64,000 nucleotides of DNA, from NCBI GenBank assembly GCA_965240365.1, contig OZ251218.1:2294001-2358000 (forward strand), given 5' to 3'. A model generated the notes under the pieces. That model made no database searches. It had not been told where the DNA came from and saw only the letters and a program-made list of their open reading frames with translations. This DNA is from G965240365 sp965240365 (GTDB lineage: Bacteria > Pseudomonadota > Gammaproteobacteria > Eutrophobiales > Eutrophobiaceae). Position numbers and translations under genes: made by a program. Shown here piece after piece: positions 53,701-61,468 of this stretch (its first letter is position 1; each line of letters opens with the position of its first letter).

Positions 53701-54975
53701 TTATAATCGCAAATCTGATTCGTGGAGGGACAGCGCATATTTTAGATCATAGATCAAGCTATCGCTTTTACCAAACATTCGGATAGCACTGCCCCCCATG
53801 GCTTTGAAGATATCGTGAGCAACGGCCAGGACGATAACATCATAAGTATCCGGTTCCGGCTTTGCGGTCGGTACGATACCGTACTCGTGCCGCGCTTCAT
53901 CAATACTCACACAGGGATCGTATACATCGACGATACAGTCATAATCTTCCAGTTCCGCAATGATATCGATCACATGTGTGTTGCGCAGATCCGGGCAGTT
54001 TTCCTTGAAACTGAGCCCCATGACTAAAATCCTGGCGCCGTTGAACGGGATGCATTTTTTGGCCATCGCCTTGACCAAGCGCGCAACCACATAACCACCC
54101 ATCCCGTCATTAATCCGCCGCCCGGCGAGGATAACTTGCGGATGATAGCCGATTGTTTCGGCTTTATAGGTAAGGTAATAGGGGTCGATCCCGATGCAGT
54201 GACCGCCAACCAGACCTGGACGGAAGGGGAGAAAGTTCCACTTGGTGCCGGCCGCCTTCAGAACCGCCTCGGTATCGATCCCCATCTTGTTGAAGATCAT
54301 GGCGAGTTCGTTCACCAGCGCGATGTTGAGGTCGCGTTGCGTGTTTTCGATCACCTTGGCGGCCTCGGCCACGCGGATGCTCTCGGCCTTGTGTGTGCCT
54401 GCGGCGATGATGCTGGCATAGAGGGTGTCGATGGCCTCGGCAGCCTCGGGCGTGGAACCTGCTGTAACCTTCTTGATCGTGGTCAGCCGATGTTCTTTGT
54501 CGCCGGGATTGATCCGCTCGGGGGAATAGCCGCAGAAGAAATCCTTATTGAAAGTGAGACCCGAGACACTTTCCAGTACCGGCACGCAGTCTTCCTCGGT
54601 CGCGCCGGGATAGACGGTGCTTTCGTAAATAACGATATCACCCCGTTTCAACGCTTTGCCTATGGTCTCGGAGGCGCGCAATAACGCAGTCAAGTCAGGG
54701 CGCTTATGCGCGTCAATCGGCGTTGGCACGGTGACGATATAAACCTGTGCGTCCCGGATCGCCTCCAGATCGGCGGTGTAGATCAGTTGCGTCGCTTGGG
54801 CCAGTTCTTCCGGCTCAACCTCGCGCGTGTGATCCCGGCCTGCTTGCAGTTCCGCAATCCGGTCTGCATTAATGTCAAAGCCGATAGTCGAGCGACGCTT
54901 GCCGAATTCCACCGCCAGAGGCAGCCCCACATAACCCAGGCCGATGATGGCGAGTTCGGCGTGAGGGGTAATCAT
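53701..54975 (-). CDS. UDP-N-acetylhexosamine/UDP-hexose 6-dehydrogenase (TviB/WbpO-like)
   Basis: About 424 residues from ATG 54975 (MITPHAELAIIGLGYVGLPLAVEFG). NAD-binding GxGYVGLPLA, VTVPTPIDAHKRPDLTALL, ESTVYPGATEED, GYSPERINPGDKEH, and the catalytic Cys in GLVGGHCIGIDPYYLTYK. The VPTP and SPERINPGD features are those of the VipA/TviB group that oxidises UDP-GlcNAc or UDP-GalNAc to the uronate, rather than UDP-glucose dehydrogenases. It starts 2 bp after the epimerase stop, so they are co-translated. Confidence 0.95.
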   Translation of the reverse strand: MITPHAELAIIGLGYVGLPLAVEFGKRRSTIGFDINADRIAELQAGRDHTREVEPEELAQATQLIYTADLEAIRDAQVYIVTVPTPIDAHKRPDLTALLRASETIGKALKRGDIVIYESTVYPGATEEDCVPVLESVSGLTFNKDFFCGYSPERINPGDKEHRLTTIKKVTAGSTPEAAEAIDTLYASIIAAGTHKAESIRVAEAAKVIENTQRDLNIALVNELAMIFNKMGIDTEAVLKAAGTKWNFLPFRPGLVGGHCIGIDPYYLTYKAETIGYHPQVILAGRRINDGMGGYVVARLVKAMAKKCIPFNGARILVMGLSFKENCPDLRNTHVIDIIAELEDYDCIVDVYDPCVSIDEARHEYGIVPTAKPEPDTYDVIVLAVAHDIFKAMGGSAIRMFGKSDSLIYDLKYALSLHESDLRL

Positions 54976-54977
54976 CG

Positions 54978-55994
54978 TTATTTCCCGTAATAATCCCGGA
55001 ACCACGCGACAAAGCGCGCAATTCCATCTTTGAAATGGGTTTGGGGACGGTAGCCGGTAAGATTTTGCAAAAGGGTTGTATCCGCCCAGGTGGCGGGCAC
55101 ATCGCCTTTTTGCATCGCCATGTAATTGCGGATGGCTTGCTTGCCCAAAGCGTCTTCAATGGCGTCGATAAAATCAAGCAGCCGCACCTTGTCGGCATTG
55201 CCGATATTCACGATGCGAAACGGCGCCACCGGCGAAAGGTTGTCCCACTCGGGGATATCATCGGGGCTCGCGGGGCGCCTGGGCGCCGTATCAATCAGCA
55301 GGCGAATGCCGCGCACGAGGTCATCCACGTAAGTAAAGTCACGATACATATCGCCGTGGTTGTAGATATCGATCGGCCGATCATTGAGGATCGCATCCAC
55401 GAACTTGTAAAGCGCAAGGTCAGGCCGGCCCCAGGGGCCATAGACGGTGAAAAACCGGAACATCGTCGTCGGCAGGTTCCACAAATGGGCATAGGCATGG
55501 CCCATGCTCTCATTGGCCTTCTTTGTCGCGGCATAGATGGTGAGCTGCGTGTCGGCCTTTTCGGTTTCCTGAAACGGCATGTCTTCATTGGCGCCATAAA
55601 CTGAACTGGTCGAGGCCATGAGCAGGTGTTGGACTTCCAGCCGGCGCGCGGCCTCCAGCATGTTAAAAGTGCCGGTCAGATTGCTGTCGATATAGGCGCG
55701 CGGATTTTCGAGACTGTAGCGCACGCCCGCCTGAGCAGCCAGATGGACGATCACATCGGGCTGAAACTCATCCGCCACCCGATCAATGAGGGCCGTATCT
55801 TCCAGCATCCCTTCGGTCGCGGCAAAGCCGGGGGTTTGCCGGAGCCGGGTATGGCGCTGTTGTTTCAGGCGCACGTCATAGTAATCCGTCATCCCGTCAA
55901 AACCGTGCACTTGAAAACCCTCTTTCAGAAGTAGTTGCGCGAGATGAAAGCCGATGAAGCCAGCCGTGCCGGTAATGAGAACTTTGCGGGTCAA
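54978..55994 (-). CDS. UDP-uronate/UDP-sugar 4-epimerase (LspL/CapI-like SDR)
   Basis: 338 residues from TTG 55994; no ATG is available at the expected N-terminus TRKVLITGTAGFIGFHLAQLLL. Glycine motif GTAGFIG, HLAAQAGVRYSLENP, STSSVYGANEDMPF and catalytic YAATKKANESM. The pattern 'VRYSLENPxAYIxSNLxGTFNMLE' and 'FFTVYGPWGRPDLALYKF' matches UDP-glucuronate 4-epimerases. The substrate may instead be the UDP-N-acetyl-uronate made by the downstream dehydrogenase. Confidence 0.93.
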   Translation of the reverse strand: MTRKVLITGTAGFIGFHLAQLLLKEGFQVHGFDGMTDYYDVRLKQQRHTRLRQTPGFAATEGMLEDTALIDRVADEFQPDVIVHLAAQAGVRYSLENPRAYIDSNLTGTFNMLEAARRLEVQHLLMASTSSVYGANEDMPFQETEKADTQLTIYAATKKANESMGHAYAHLWNLPTTMFRFFTVYGPWGRPDLALYKFVDAILNDRPIDIYNHGDMYRDFTYVDDLVRGIRLLIDTAPRRPASPDDIPEWDNLSPVAPFRIVNIGNADKVRLLDFIDAIEDALGKQAIRNYMAMQKGDVPATWADTTLLQNLTGYRPQTHFKDGIARFVAWFRDYYGK

Positions 55995-56158
55995 TTCAGA
56001 AAATCCAGCGCGCTCTCTTTGAACTCAGGGGCAAGATAATGCGGATAATGTTTCTCAAAATTATCCCGGCCAGCGAGTTTCAGGGCATCCATCAATTCGC
56101 ATTTGTTCTTTTCGCCTTTTAATCCCAACAACAAACAGACTTTGAACTTGCTCTGCAT
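55991..56158 (-). CDS. Possible 55-residue protein ahead of the epimerase
   Basis: ATG 56158 reads MQSKFKVCLLLGLKGEKNKC, then ELMDALKLAGRDNFEKHYPHYLAP and ends FKESALDFLN; its TGA overlaps the TTG of the epimerase. Codon use looks coding and the overlap suggests translational coupling, but no family is recognised and it may be the end of a lost gene. Confidence 0.4.
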   Translation of the reverse strand: MQSKFKVCLLLGLKGEKNKCELMDALKLAGRDNFEKHYPHYLAPEFKESALDFLN

Positions 56159-56259
56159 CCAAATTTGAATTTGGCTCCCGCCGGCCCACTTTCACGGGAT
56201 TGGCCGGATTCTCGCCGAACTGCGGCAGGCTGCCTGATCAGTTTCATACAGCGGGGCTT

Positions 56260-56619
56260 TCATTTACCTTGCCGGCCGGGATGGGAGTCCGGCAGTTCCC
56301 GACCGAGGGCCTGAATCTCCGCCCGTAGCGCCCTGTATTCGACCATCCTGCGTTTCAGAAAGGCCTCGGTCAGCGCCATCTTTGCGCGGATGCCTTTGGG
56401 CGTCAGCAGGTAAAGGTAGGCCGTCCTGTTTTGGCTATTCCGAAAGTTCCGAATCTTGACCAGCCCCCGGTCCGCCAGCGCGCGCAGGCAAAAGTTCACC
56501 CCGCCCAGGCTGATGCCGAGTTCACGGGCAATTTCCCGCTGGGTCAGCGCCGGCTTATCCTGCAACAGGCGCAGCACCCGAAACCGGACATCATCTTGTG
56601 AGACGGAGGTTTGATTCAT
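56260..56619 (-). CDS. EPS-associated MarR-family transcriptional regulator
   Basis: About 119 residues from ATG 56619 (MNQTSVSQDDVRFRVLRLLQ). Winged HTH with PALTQREIARELGISLGGVNFCLRALADRGLVKIRNFRNSQNRTAYLYLLTPKGI, then a helical tail FLKRRMVEYRALRAEIQALGREL. This 'VNFCL.AL...GLVK..NFRNS..' pattern is the MarR-type regulator found at the head of EPS loci. The open frame runs further upstream to 56778 but that part covers the ops element. First gene of the locus. Confidence 0.92.
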   Translation of the reverse strand: MNQTSVSQDDVRFRVLRLLQDKPALTQREIARELGISLGGVNFCLRALADRGLVKIRNFRNSQNRTAYLYLLTPKGIRAKMALTEAFLKRRMVEYRALRAEIQALGRELPDSHPGRQGK

Positions 56620-56651
56620 TTGTGAGATAACGCTTGTTTGCCGGCATTCGG

Positions 56652-56664
56652 GCACGCTACCGCC
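56652..56664 (-). promoter_or_regulatory. ops element (RfaH recruitment site)
   Basis: The minus strand reads GGCGGTAGCGTGC, identical to the ops core of JUMPstart sequences. It lies 33 bp upstream of the regulator gene and points into the 24-kb polysaccharide locus. It predicts RfaH-dependent antitermination of this long operon. Confidence 0.82.
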
Positions 56665-57040
56665 GGGGCATGCAGCACGCGGCATACCTGGCGGTTGCGC
56701 CTTGAAGAGGAGGGGAAGCGGCGGCCTGGGCGCAGCGCCCTTAGGGTGTGTTGAGTTTATCTGTTCAACCGTGAACATTCTAGCATGACTTGCCTGGCGG
56801 GGTGTAAGGGGTTTGAGCCGGGAAGCATGTCGTTCCGGTCAGTCTGTTGCGGGGAGGCGAAAGAACTGCATCTCGCCCCGTTTGCTTTTAACTGCTCCTT
56901 TCAACACCTCGGCATCGGCCTCCTGGATTCCAGCTTTATATCAAGATTTCCTGCCGGGACGTCACCGATAGCACTTGGAATGGGCTATGGAACATATTAT
57001 GCTGGTTTAATAAACTGGTTTATAAATGAGGAACAGCACA

Positions 57041-57280
57041 ATGATCAAAGTAGGCGCTTTTGAGGCAAAAACACATCTCTCCTCCCTGCTCGACAAGGTA
57101 AGCCGTGGGGAAGAGGTGGTGATTACCAGGCGGGGCAAGGCCGTTGCGCGTCTGGTGCCCGCCGCACAGGCCGAGCGGTCACGGCTAAGCGCAACCATTA
57201 ATACCTTGCTGACCCTGCGCAAGGAAGTCAGGCTTCAAGGCGTGGACTGGAAAGCGCTGCGCGACCGGGGGCGGCGATGA
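57041..57280 (+). CDS. Antitoxin, Phd/YefM (VapB-like) type
   Basis: About 79 residues from ATG 57041 (MIKVGAFEAKTHLSSLLDKV) after GAGGA; an ATG 15 bp upstream is possible. The N-terminal VGAFEAKTHLSSLLDKVSRGEEVVITRRGKAVARLVP is the Phd/YefM DNA-binding fold. The C-terminal part (VRLQGVDWKALRDRGRR) should wrap the toxin. It overlaps the toxin start by 4 bp and is expected to autoregulate the pair. Confidence 0.93.
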   Translation: MIKVGAFEAKTHLSSLLDKVSRGEEVVITRRGKAVARLVPAAQAERSRLSATINTLLTLRKEVRLQGVDWKALRDRGRR

Positions 57281-57702
57281 CGGCCTTTGTGCTTGATTGT
57301 TCAGTTGCCGCCGCCTGGCTGTTTGCCGATGAAGCCGGCCCTGAGACGGATGAGCTGCTGGCAGGGCTGAAAGACGGCGGTGCGCTGGTCCCAAACCTCT
57401 GGCATCTGGAAGTCGGCAACATGTTGCTACAGGCCGAAAAACGGGGCCGCATCAGCGCCCCTCAGATTACCGCCCGCCTCGCCCTGCTGGCTGACTTGCC
57501 GTTGACAACCGACACCGAAACGGCGCCCCGCGCCTTTCGGGAAATTCTGACGCTGGCCCGCTCCCACAAGCTGACAACCTGTGACGCGGCCTATCTGGAA
57601 CTCGCCATCCGGCGAGGGGTTCCCCTCGCGACGCGGGACAAGGCGCTGATTCGCGCGGCCAATGCCGCAGAAGTGCAGACCCTGCCGGCAGGAATTGGCT
57701 GA
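57277..57702 (+). CDS. vapC: PIN-domain toxin (VapC family)
   Basis: 141 residues. Acidic residues of the PIN active site: LDCSVAAAWLFADEAG (first Asp), WHLEVGNMLL (Glu), LTTCDAAYLELAIRRGVPLATRDKAL (third Asp group). Ribonuclease toxin, cognate of the Phd-like antitoxin with which it overlaps by ATGA. From 57703 to 58241 I find no gene, only a 19-bp repeat (58143-58161). Confidence 0.93.
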   Translation: MTAFVLDCSVAAAWLFADEAGPETDELLAGLKDGGALVPNLWHLEVGNMLLQAEKRGRISAPQITARLALLADLPLTTDTETAPRAFREILTLARSHKLTTCDAAYLELAIRRGVPLATRDKALIRAANAAEVQTLPAGIG

Positions 57703-58142
57703 TTAGAAATACCCAGAAAAGTTGTCGCAGGCGGCTGAGTTGAGAAAGAAAACACTTGGGTTCAAGGGACCGGATTCCGGGCGAGGCGGAAGCCGCCAGG
57801 ACAAACTGGCTTACTCGAATAGGCGTAAACGGAGATTAAAACAATAAGATTTTTTCTCCATCAGCCATCCGCTCGGCACCACTGAGTCTATGTTTAACGA
57901 TGCAGTAACCGATAAAACAGTTACGGAATGTGAGATCAACATCTACGGCACGGCCTATATGTACACCTCGTAGTTTGCAAGCTGATTATTCAGTAACGGT
58001 AAAATAAGACTGCATACGACTATCCGGCTTTGATGTTGGGGAATCATTGTCCCCGGGCCTCAATGAGAACCGCGCCCCTGTCGCTCTATCGTGCCTTCGG
58101 GCTTTTCAGCCCAGTCGGGTAAGCCAGCGTTTCAGGGGCCGG

Positions 58143-58161
58143 CCTGCCTGCTGCAGGCAGG
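58143..58161. repeat. 19-bp palindrome, intergenic
   Basis: CCTGCCTGCTGCAGGCAGG, exact copy with T centre, about 80 bp outside the end of the IS110 remnant. Confidence 0.9.
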
Positions 58162-58345
58162 TCTAAGCTGTTACTTCATATCTTCATCGCAACCTATGGT
58201 GGGTACGTTCTACTCCTGTCTCAAACGGGCCTGAGCGTGTCTCAGGCCGGCCGGTACTCGGCGCCGTGATACAGCATTGACCAGATGATGCGGGCCAGTT
58301 TGTTGGCCACGGCCACCGCTGCCTTATGCTTGCCGATGCGAGCCA

Positions 58346-58364
58346 CCTGCCTGCTGCAGGCAGG
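58346..58364. repeat. 19-bp palindrome in IS110 remnant, C-terminal site
   Basis: Exact copy. Without it the frame joins ...GPLIASAAVARIGKHK, i.e. in frame across a deletion of the usual central C-terminal region. Confidence 0.9.
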
Positions 58365-58526
58365 CGGCCGCACTGGCAATCAGTGGCCCCACCCCCTTGA
58401 TGCCCGTCAGACGCCGCGCCGACTCATCCTGCTTGACCTGGGCCTTAATATCTTCCTCCAACTCCGCAATACGCGCATCCAGCGCCTGCCACTCGGCCCA
58501 CGGCATGCCGAGATAGCGACGGGCCA

Positions 58527-58545
58527 CCTGCCTGCTGCAGGCAGG
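58527..58545. repeat. 19-bp palindrome in IS110 remnant, at a deletion junction
   Basis: Exact copy between LLAHRLR and RRYLGMPWAEW. Here removing 19 bp does not restore the frame, so the flanking sequence is also deleted. Confidence 0.88.
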
Positions 58546-58669
58546 GCGCAGCCGGTGCGCCAGCAGCCGGTCGGTCTGCTCAACACTGCGAGGTATAACA
58601 CACCGCAACTCAGGACGACCGGCCGCCTCACAAATCGCCAGGGCATCATGACGGTCGGTCTTGTTCCCC

Positions 58670-58688
58670 CCTGCCTGCTGCAGGCAGG
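58670..58688. repeat. 19-bp palindrome in IS110 remnant, clean insertion
   Basis: Exact copy. Without it the coding strand reads KPFVKGNKTDRHDA in frame. Confidence 0.92.
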
Positions 58689-58794
58689 TTTACAAACGGC
58701 TTCACATGCTGCGGCGGAATCAGCTTCACCTCATAGCCCCGCTTCTGCAACTCACGTCCCCAGTAATTCGACCCCCCGCACGCCTCCATCGCCA

Positions 58795-58813
58795 CCTGCC
58801 TGCTGCAGGCAGG
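58795..58813. repeat. 19-bp palindrome in IS110 remnant, clean insertion near the N-terminus
   Basis: Exact copy. Without it the coding strand reads RYPDSVVAMEACGG in frame. Confidence 0.92.
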
Positions 58814-59045
58814 CTACCGAATCCGGGTAACGACTCACAAAGGACAGCAGACCCGCACGCCGTATCGTCCGGTTAAACACCGGCTTGCCGACCTGATTCA
58901 CTCCACATACCTGAAAAATAGTCTTTGCCAAATCAATACCAATTAGAGTCACTTTCATCTCGGACACCTCTTTTGTGCATTTAGGTTAAGTAAAAACTTC
59001 ATTTTGGCGCTTCAGACGCCGCGCAACAAGAGGTGGCCATCTCAT

Positions 59046-59118
59046 CCTGCCTGTCGCAGGCAGGCGAAGGCCGGAATCCAGTGGTTTTTACTATACATTC
59101 CCGCCTGAGCGGGAATGA
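59046..59118. repeat. Composite repeat: 19-mer variant next to the ATTCCGG palindrome
   Basis: CCTGCCTGTCGCAGGCAGG (59046-59064, variant) runs directly into GCGAAGGCCGGAATCCAGTGG and an ATTCCCGC/GCGGGAATGAC hairpin. It appears to interrupt a copy of the GTCATTCCGGCGAAGGCCGG family. It lies in the 58968-59162 gap before rnfD. Confidence 0.75.
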
Positions 59119-59162
59119 CAACTTCTAAAAAGACATCATTCCAGCCCGCCCGCCTGCAACGT

Positions 59163-60014
59163 TCATCTCCAGACCGGGGCCCGCGGCCGCGTATAGCGAT
59201 CAATGAGCGGTGCCAGCCCGTTCATAAGCAGCACCGCGAAGGCAACGCCATCCGAGCCGTTGCCCCAGGTGCGAATGACATAAATCAAAAGGCCGATGCC
59301 CGCGCCATACAGTATCCTGCCCGTGGGCGTGGTGGCCGAAGTCACCGGATCCGTTGCGATAAAAAAGGCGCAGAGCATGGCGCCGCCGCCGAACAGATGA
59401 AACCAGGCGGGGGGATAAGCATCCGCATCGGCCAGGTTAAACAACAGGCTGACGGCAAACAGACTGCCGAGCACCGCGGCCGGCAATGGCCAGCGTATCA
59501 CCCGCGTGACGACCAGGTAAATACCGCCGGCCAGATAGGCGGCGGCGATCCATTCCCGGCCCGCGCTGTTCAAATCCGGCCAGAACGCCAGCTTTAACGG
59601 GAAACAAAGCAAGACCAGGGCGCAGCCGGCCATGGCCGGGTTAAACGGATTATGACCGAGACCGCCGAACAGATGCTTGGCCACGAGGATGGCAAAGGCG
59701 CTGCCCGCGCAAGTAACCCACCAGGGCGTGAAGGGCGGTAATAGCAGCGCGAACAGCAGCGCGCTGACGGCCGCGCTGCCGTCTTTAAGCGCGGGCCACG
59801 GCGCCCGCCCGCAAATTGTTAAGGCCAGCGCCTCGGCAAGCCACGCAAAAACAACGGCCAGCAGGCAATTAGTCAGGATGCCGGCGCCCAGATAAAAGCC
59901 GCTTAATGCGATGCCCGGCATCAGCGCCAGCAACACCTTGCGCGTCATGGCGCCGACGCTGTTGCCGCCGTGCGGCCGGGACAGAAGGGACGGCGTCTCC
60001 ATGCGGCCGTTCAT
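59163..60014 (-). CDS. rnfD: Ion-translocating oxidoreductase subunit RnfD (RsxD)
   Basis: About 283 residues from ATG 60014, which overlaps the rnfB stop (ATGA). Membrane subunit with about eight TM helices (GIALSGFYLGAGILTNCLL, VSALLFALLLPPFTPWWVTC, HNPFNPAMAGCALVLLCFPL). The FMN-attachment region DPVTSATTPTGRILYGAGIG contains the S(A/T)T motif. It is shorter than E. coli RsxD (about 350), lacking part of the middle and the C-terminus. It follows rnfB directly, with no rnfC between them, and no rnfG/E follows. Confidence 0.93.
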   Translation of the reverse strand: MNGRMETPSLLSRPHGGNSVGAMTRKVLLALMPGIALSGFYLGAGILTNCLLAVVFAWLAEALALTICGRAPWPALKDGSAAVSALLFALLLPPFTPWWVTCAGSAFAILVAKHLFGGLGHNPFNPAMAGCALVLLCFPLKLAFWPDLNSAGREWIAAAYLAGGIYLVVTRVIRWPLPAAVLGSLFAVSLLFNLADADAYPPAWFHLFGGGAMLCAFFIATDPVTSATTPTGRILYGAGIGLLIYVIRTWGNGSDGVAFAVLLMNGLAPLIDRYTRPRAPVWR

Positions 60015-60508
60015 GGGCGCGCGCGCATACTGATGCAATCGACCGGACACGGCGCGACACAGAGTTCACAGCCGGTGCAATCCTGATCGATGATGCTATG
60101 CATCTGTTTCGGCGCGCCGACAATGGCGGCAACCGGACAGGCCGCGATACATTTGGCACAGCCGATACACTGCGCCTCGTCGATCACGGCCAGCCGCGCC
60201 GTCCCGTATTTGCCGGCCGGCCGGTAGAGTGGTTTGACCTCGCGCCCGAGCAGGTCCGCCAGATCCAGCACCGTTTCCTGGCCGCCGGGCAGACAGCGGT
60301 TGATATCGGCCTCTCCCCGCAGCACGGCGGCCGCGTAGGGTCGGCAGCCGGCAAAGCCGCAGGCGCCGCACTGGGTCTGGGGCAACCGCTTCTCCAGGGC
60401 CGCAATATCGGCCTCATGCTCCCGTTTTGGCAACCCCCCCCCGGCCGCGAGCAGGGCGATAAGCGCCAGAAAAAAGAGCGCCAGGGCAAGCGTGACAAAG
60501 AGTGCCAT
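60011..60508 (-). CDS. rnfB: Ion-translocating oxidoreductase subunit RnfB (RsxB), ferredoxin-like
   Basis: 165 residues. N-terminal membrane helix (LFVTLALALFFLALIALLAAGG), a Cys-rich Fe-S domain (TQCGACGFAGCRPYAAAVL...C), and two 4Fe-4S CxxCxxCxxxCP motifs (CIGCAKCIAACP and CTGCELCVAPCP). The Rnf complex couples ferredoxin:NAD+ electron transfer to ion pumping; in E. coli the homologues control SoxR. It lies 3 bp after rnfA. Confidence 0.95.
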   Translation of the reverse strand: MALFVTLALALFFLALIALLAAGGGLPKREHEADIAALEKRLPQTQCGACGFAGCRPYAAAVLRGEADINRCLPGGQETVLDLADLLGREVKPLYRPAGKYGTARLAVIDEAQCIGCAKCIAACPVAAIVGAPKQMHSIIDQDCTGCELCVAPCPVDCISMRARP

Positions 60509-60511
60509 CGC

Positions 60512-61081
60512 CTAAAGTCCCGTAAGACCCTGAAGGCCCATCGCCAGCAGGCCGAGCGTGACCAATAAAACAGGCAGGCCGCGAAACGGGGCCGGCGCCT
60601 CCGCCTCATCAATACGTTCGCGCAGGCAGGTCAATACCAGCAGCAAAAGTAAAAAACCGGCGCCGGTGGCAGCGGCAGACAGGAAGGAACCGGCCAAAGA
60701 GCGAACCTGCCCCTGCTGCAACAGCACGCCCGCGAGCAGGGTGGCGTTCATCAGGATCACCGGCAACAGGGCCTCGACCCTCCGCGCCCAATGCGGAAAG
60801 ATGGCGCCCAGGCCGCGCGCTGAGGCCAGCAGCAGCGTGATGATCACGAGGATATAAAATAACAGCGCCAGATCATCAAGTTCGAGCGGCACAAGCAGCA
60901 GCCGGAGCAGATAAACCGCGGGCAGACACAGGCACAGGCCGTACAGTGTCGCCAGGCCAGTCAGCCAGGCGGCATCTAGGCGGCGGCTGGCCGCGGCCTG
61001 CAAATCAAGCCCGACCAAGTGGCCGAACAGCAGATTATTGGCAAAGGCGGCGCCGATGAACAATACAAAAAACTCACTCAT
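60512..61081 (-). CDS. rnfA: Ion-translocating oxidoreductase subunit RnfA (RsxA)
   Basis: About 189 residues from ATG 61081 (MSEFFVLFIGAAFANNLLFGHLVG), matching the family start 'M.E..L.LI....VNN.VL...LGLCPF'; an upstream ATG at 61105 adds 8 residues and is rejected. Six TM helices, including LALLFYILVIITLLLAS and the conserved PVILMNATLLAGVLL ('ITTNCAVLGVALL' region). First gene of the rnfA-rnfB-rnfD run. Confidence 0.93.
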   Translation of the reverse strand: MSEFFVLFIGAAFANNLLFGHLVGLDLQAAASRRLDAAWLTGLATLYGLCLCLPAVYLLRLLLVPLELDDLALLFYILVIITLLLASARGLGAIFPHWARRVEALLPVILMNATLLAGVLLQQGQVRSLAGSFLSAAATGAGFLLLLLVLTCLRERIDEAEAPAPFRGLPVLLVTLGLLAMGLQGLTGL

Positions 61082-61198
61082 TGACCAATCCCGTTTATTT
61101 GGCAATGAGTATGAAATTTTTATCGCCCGCCCACAAGCCCCGTGGGTTTAATGACAGGGCTGCCATACAGCGGATTTCCTGCTCCGTTGTCATTTCGG

Positions 61199-61302
61199 CC
61201 TGCCTGCCGCGGGCAGATCAGGAACAGGCCGCCGAGGAATCCAGGAAGTTGGCGCCGAAGTGATAGGTGGGCGCCCGCTTTTTCCTGCCCGCAACAGGCC
61301 AA
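61199..61302. repeat. Two diverged palindrome-type repeats before yebC
   Basis: CCTGCCTGCCGCGGGCAGA (61199-61217) and CCTGCCCGCAACAGGCCAA (61284-61302), the latter followed by CCGGAATGACAACG. The gap 61082-61468 between rnfA and yebC contains no gene but also a GTCATCCTGGCCCACCCGCCGTGGGCAGG stretch (about 61338-61366) of the same style. Confidence 0.6.
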
Positions 61303-61468
61303 CCGGAATGACAACGAAGTGTTTTTCTGATTTTCTGTCATCCTGGCCCACCCGCCGTGGGCAGGCGGCAATGACGCATGAATTATTGCCGGATTGCCGA
61401 TGTCCGCTTGGGTACGATCGGCATGGATGTTAAGATTACCATTTTTCTGTTGAGCGCCGAGGGGATTT

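Larger units (their letters stand above)
58242..58967 (-). pseudogene. IS110-family transposase remnant with four palindromes
   Basis: Reads MKVTLIGIDLAKTIFQVCGV (RuvC-like first Asp), NRTIRRAGLLSFVSRYPDSV, KLQKRGYEVKLIPPQHVKPF, NKTDRHDALAICEAA, ...RIAELEEDIKAQVKQDESARRLTGIKGVGPLIASA, and KHKAAVAVANKLARIIWSML at the C-terminus. Palindromes at 58346-58364, 58527-58545, 58670-58688 and 58795-58813. About 726 bp including 76 bp of repeats, versus about 1 kb for an intact gene. The missing parts lie after LLAHRLR and after GPLIASA, each at a palindrome. Confidence 0.85.
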
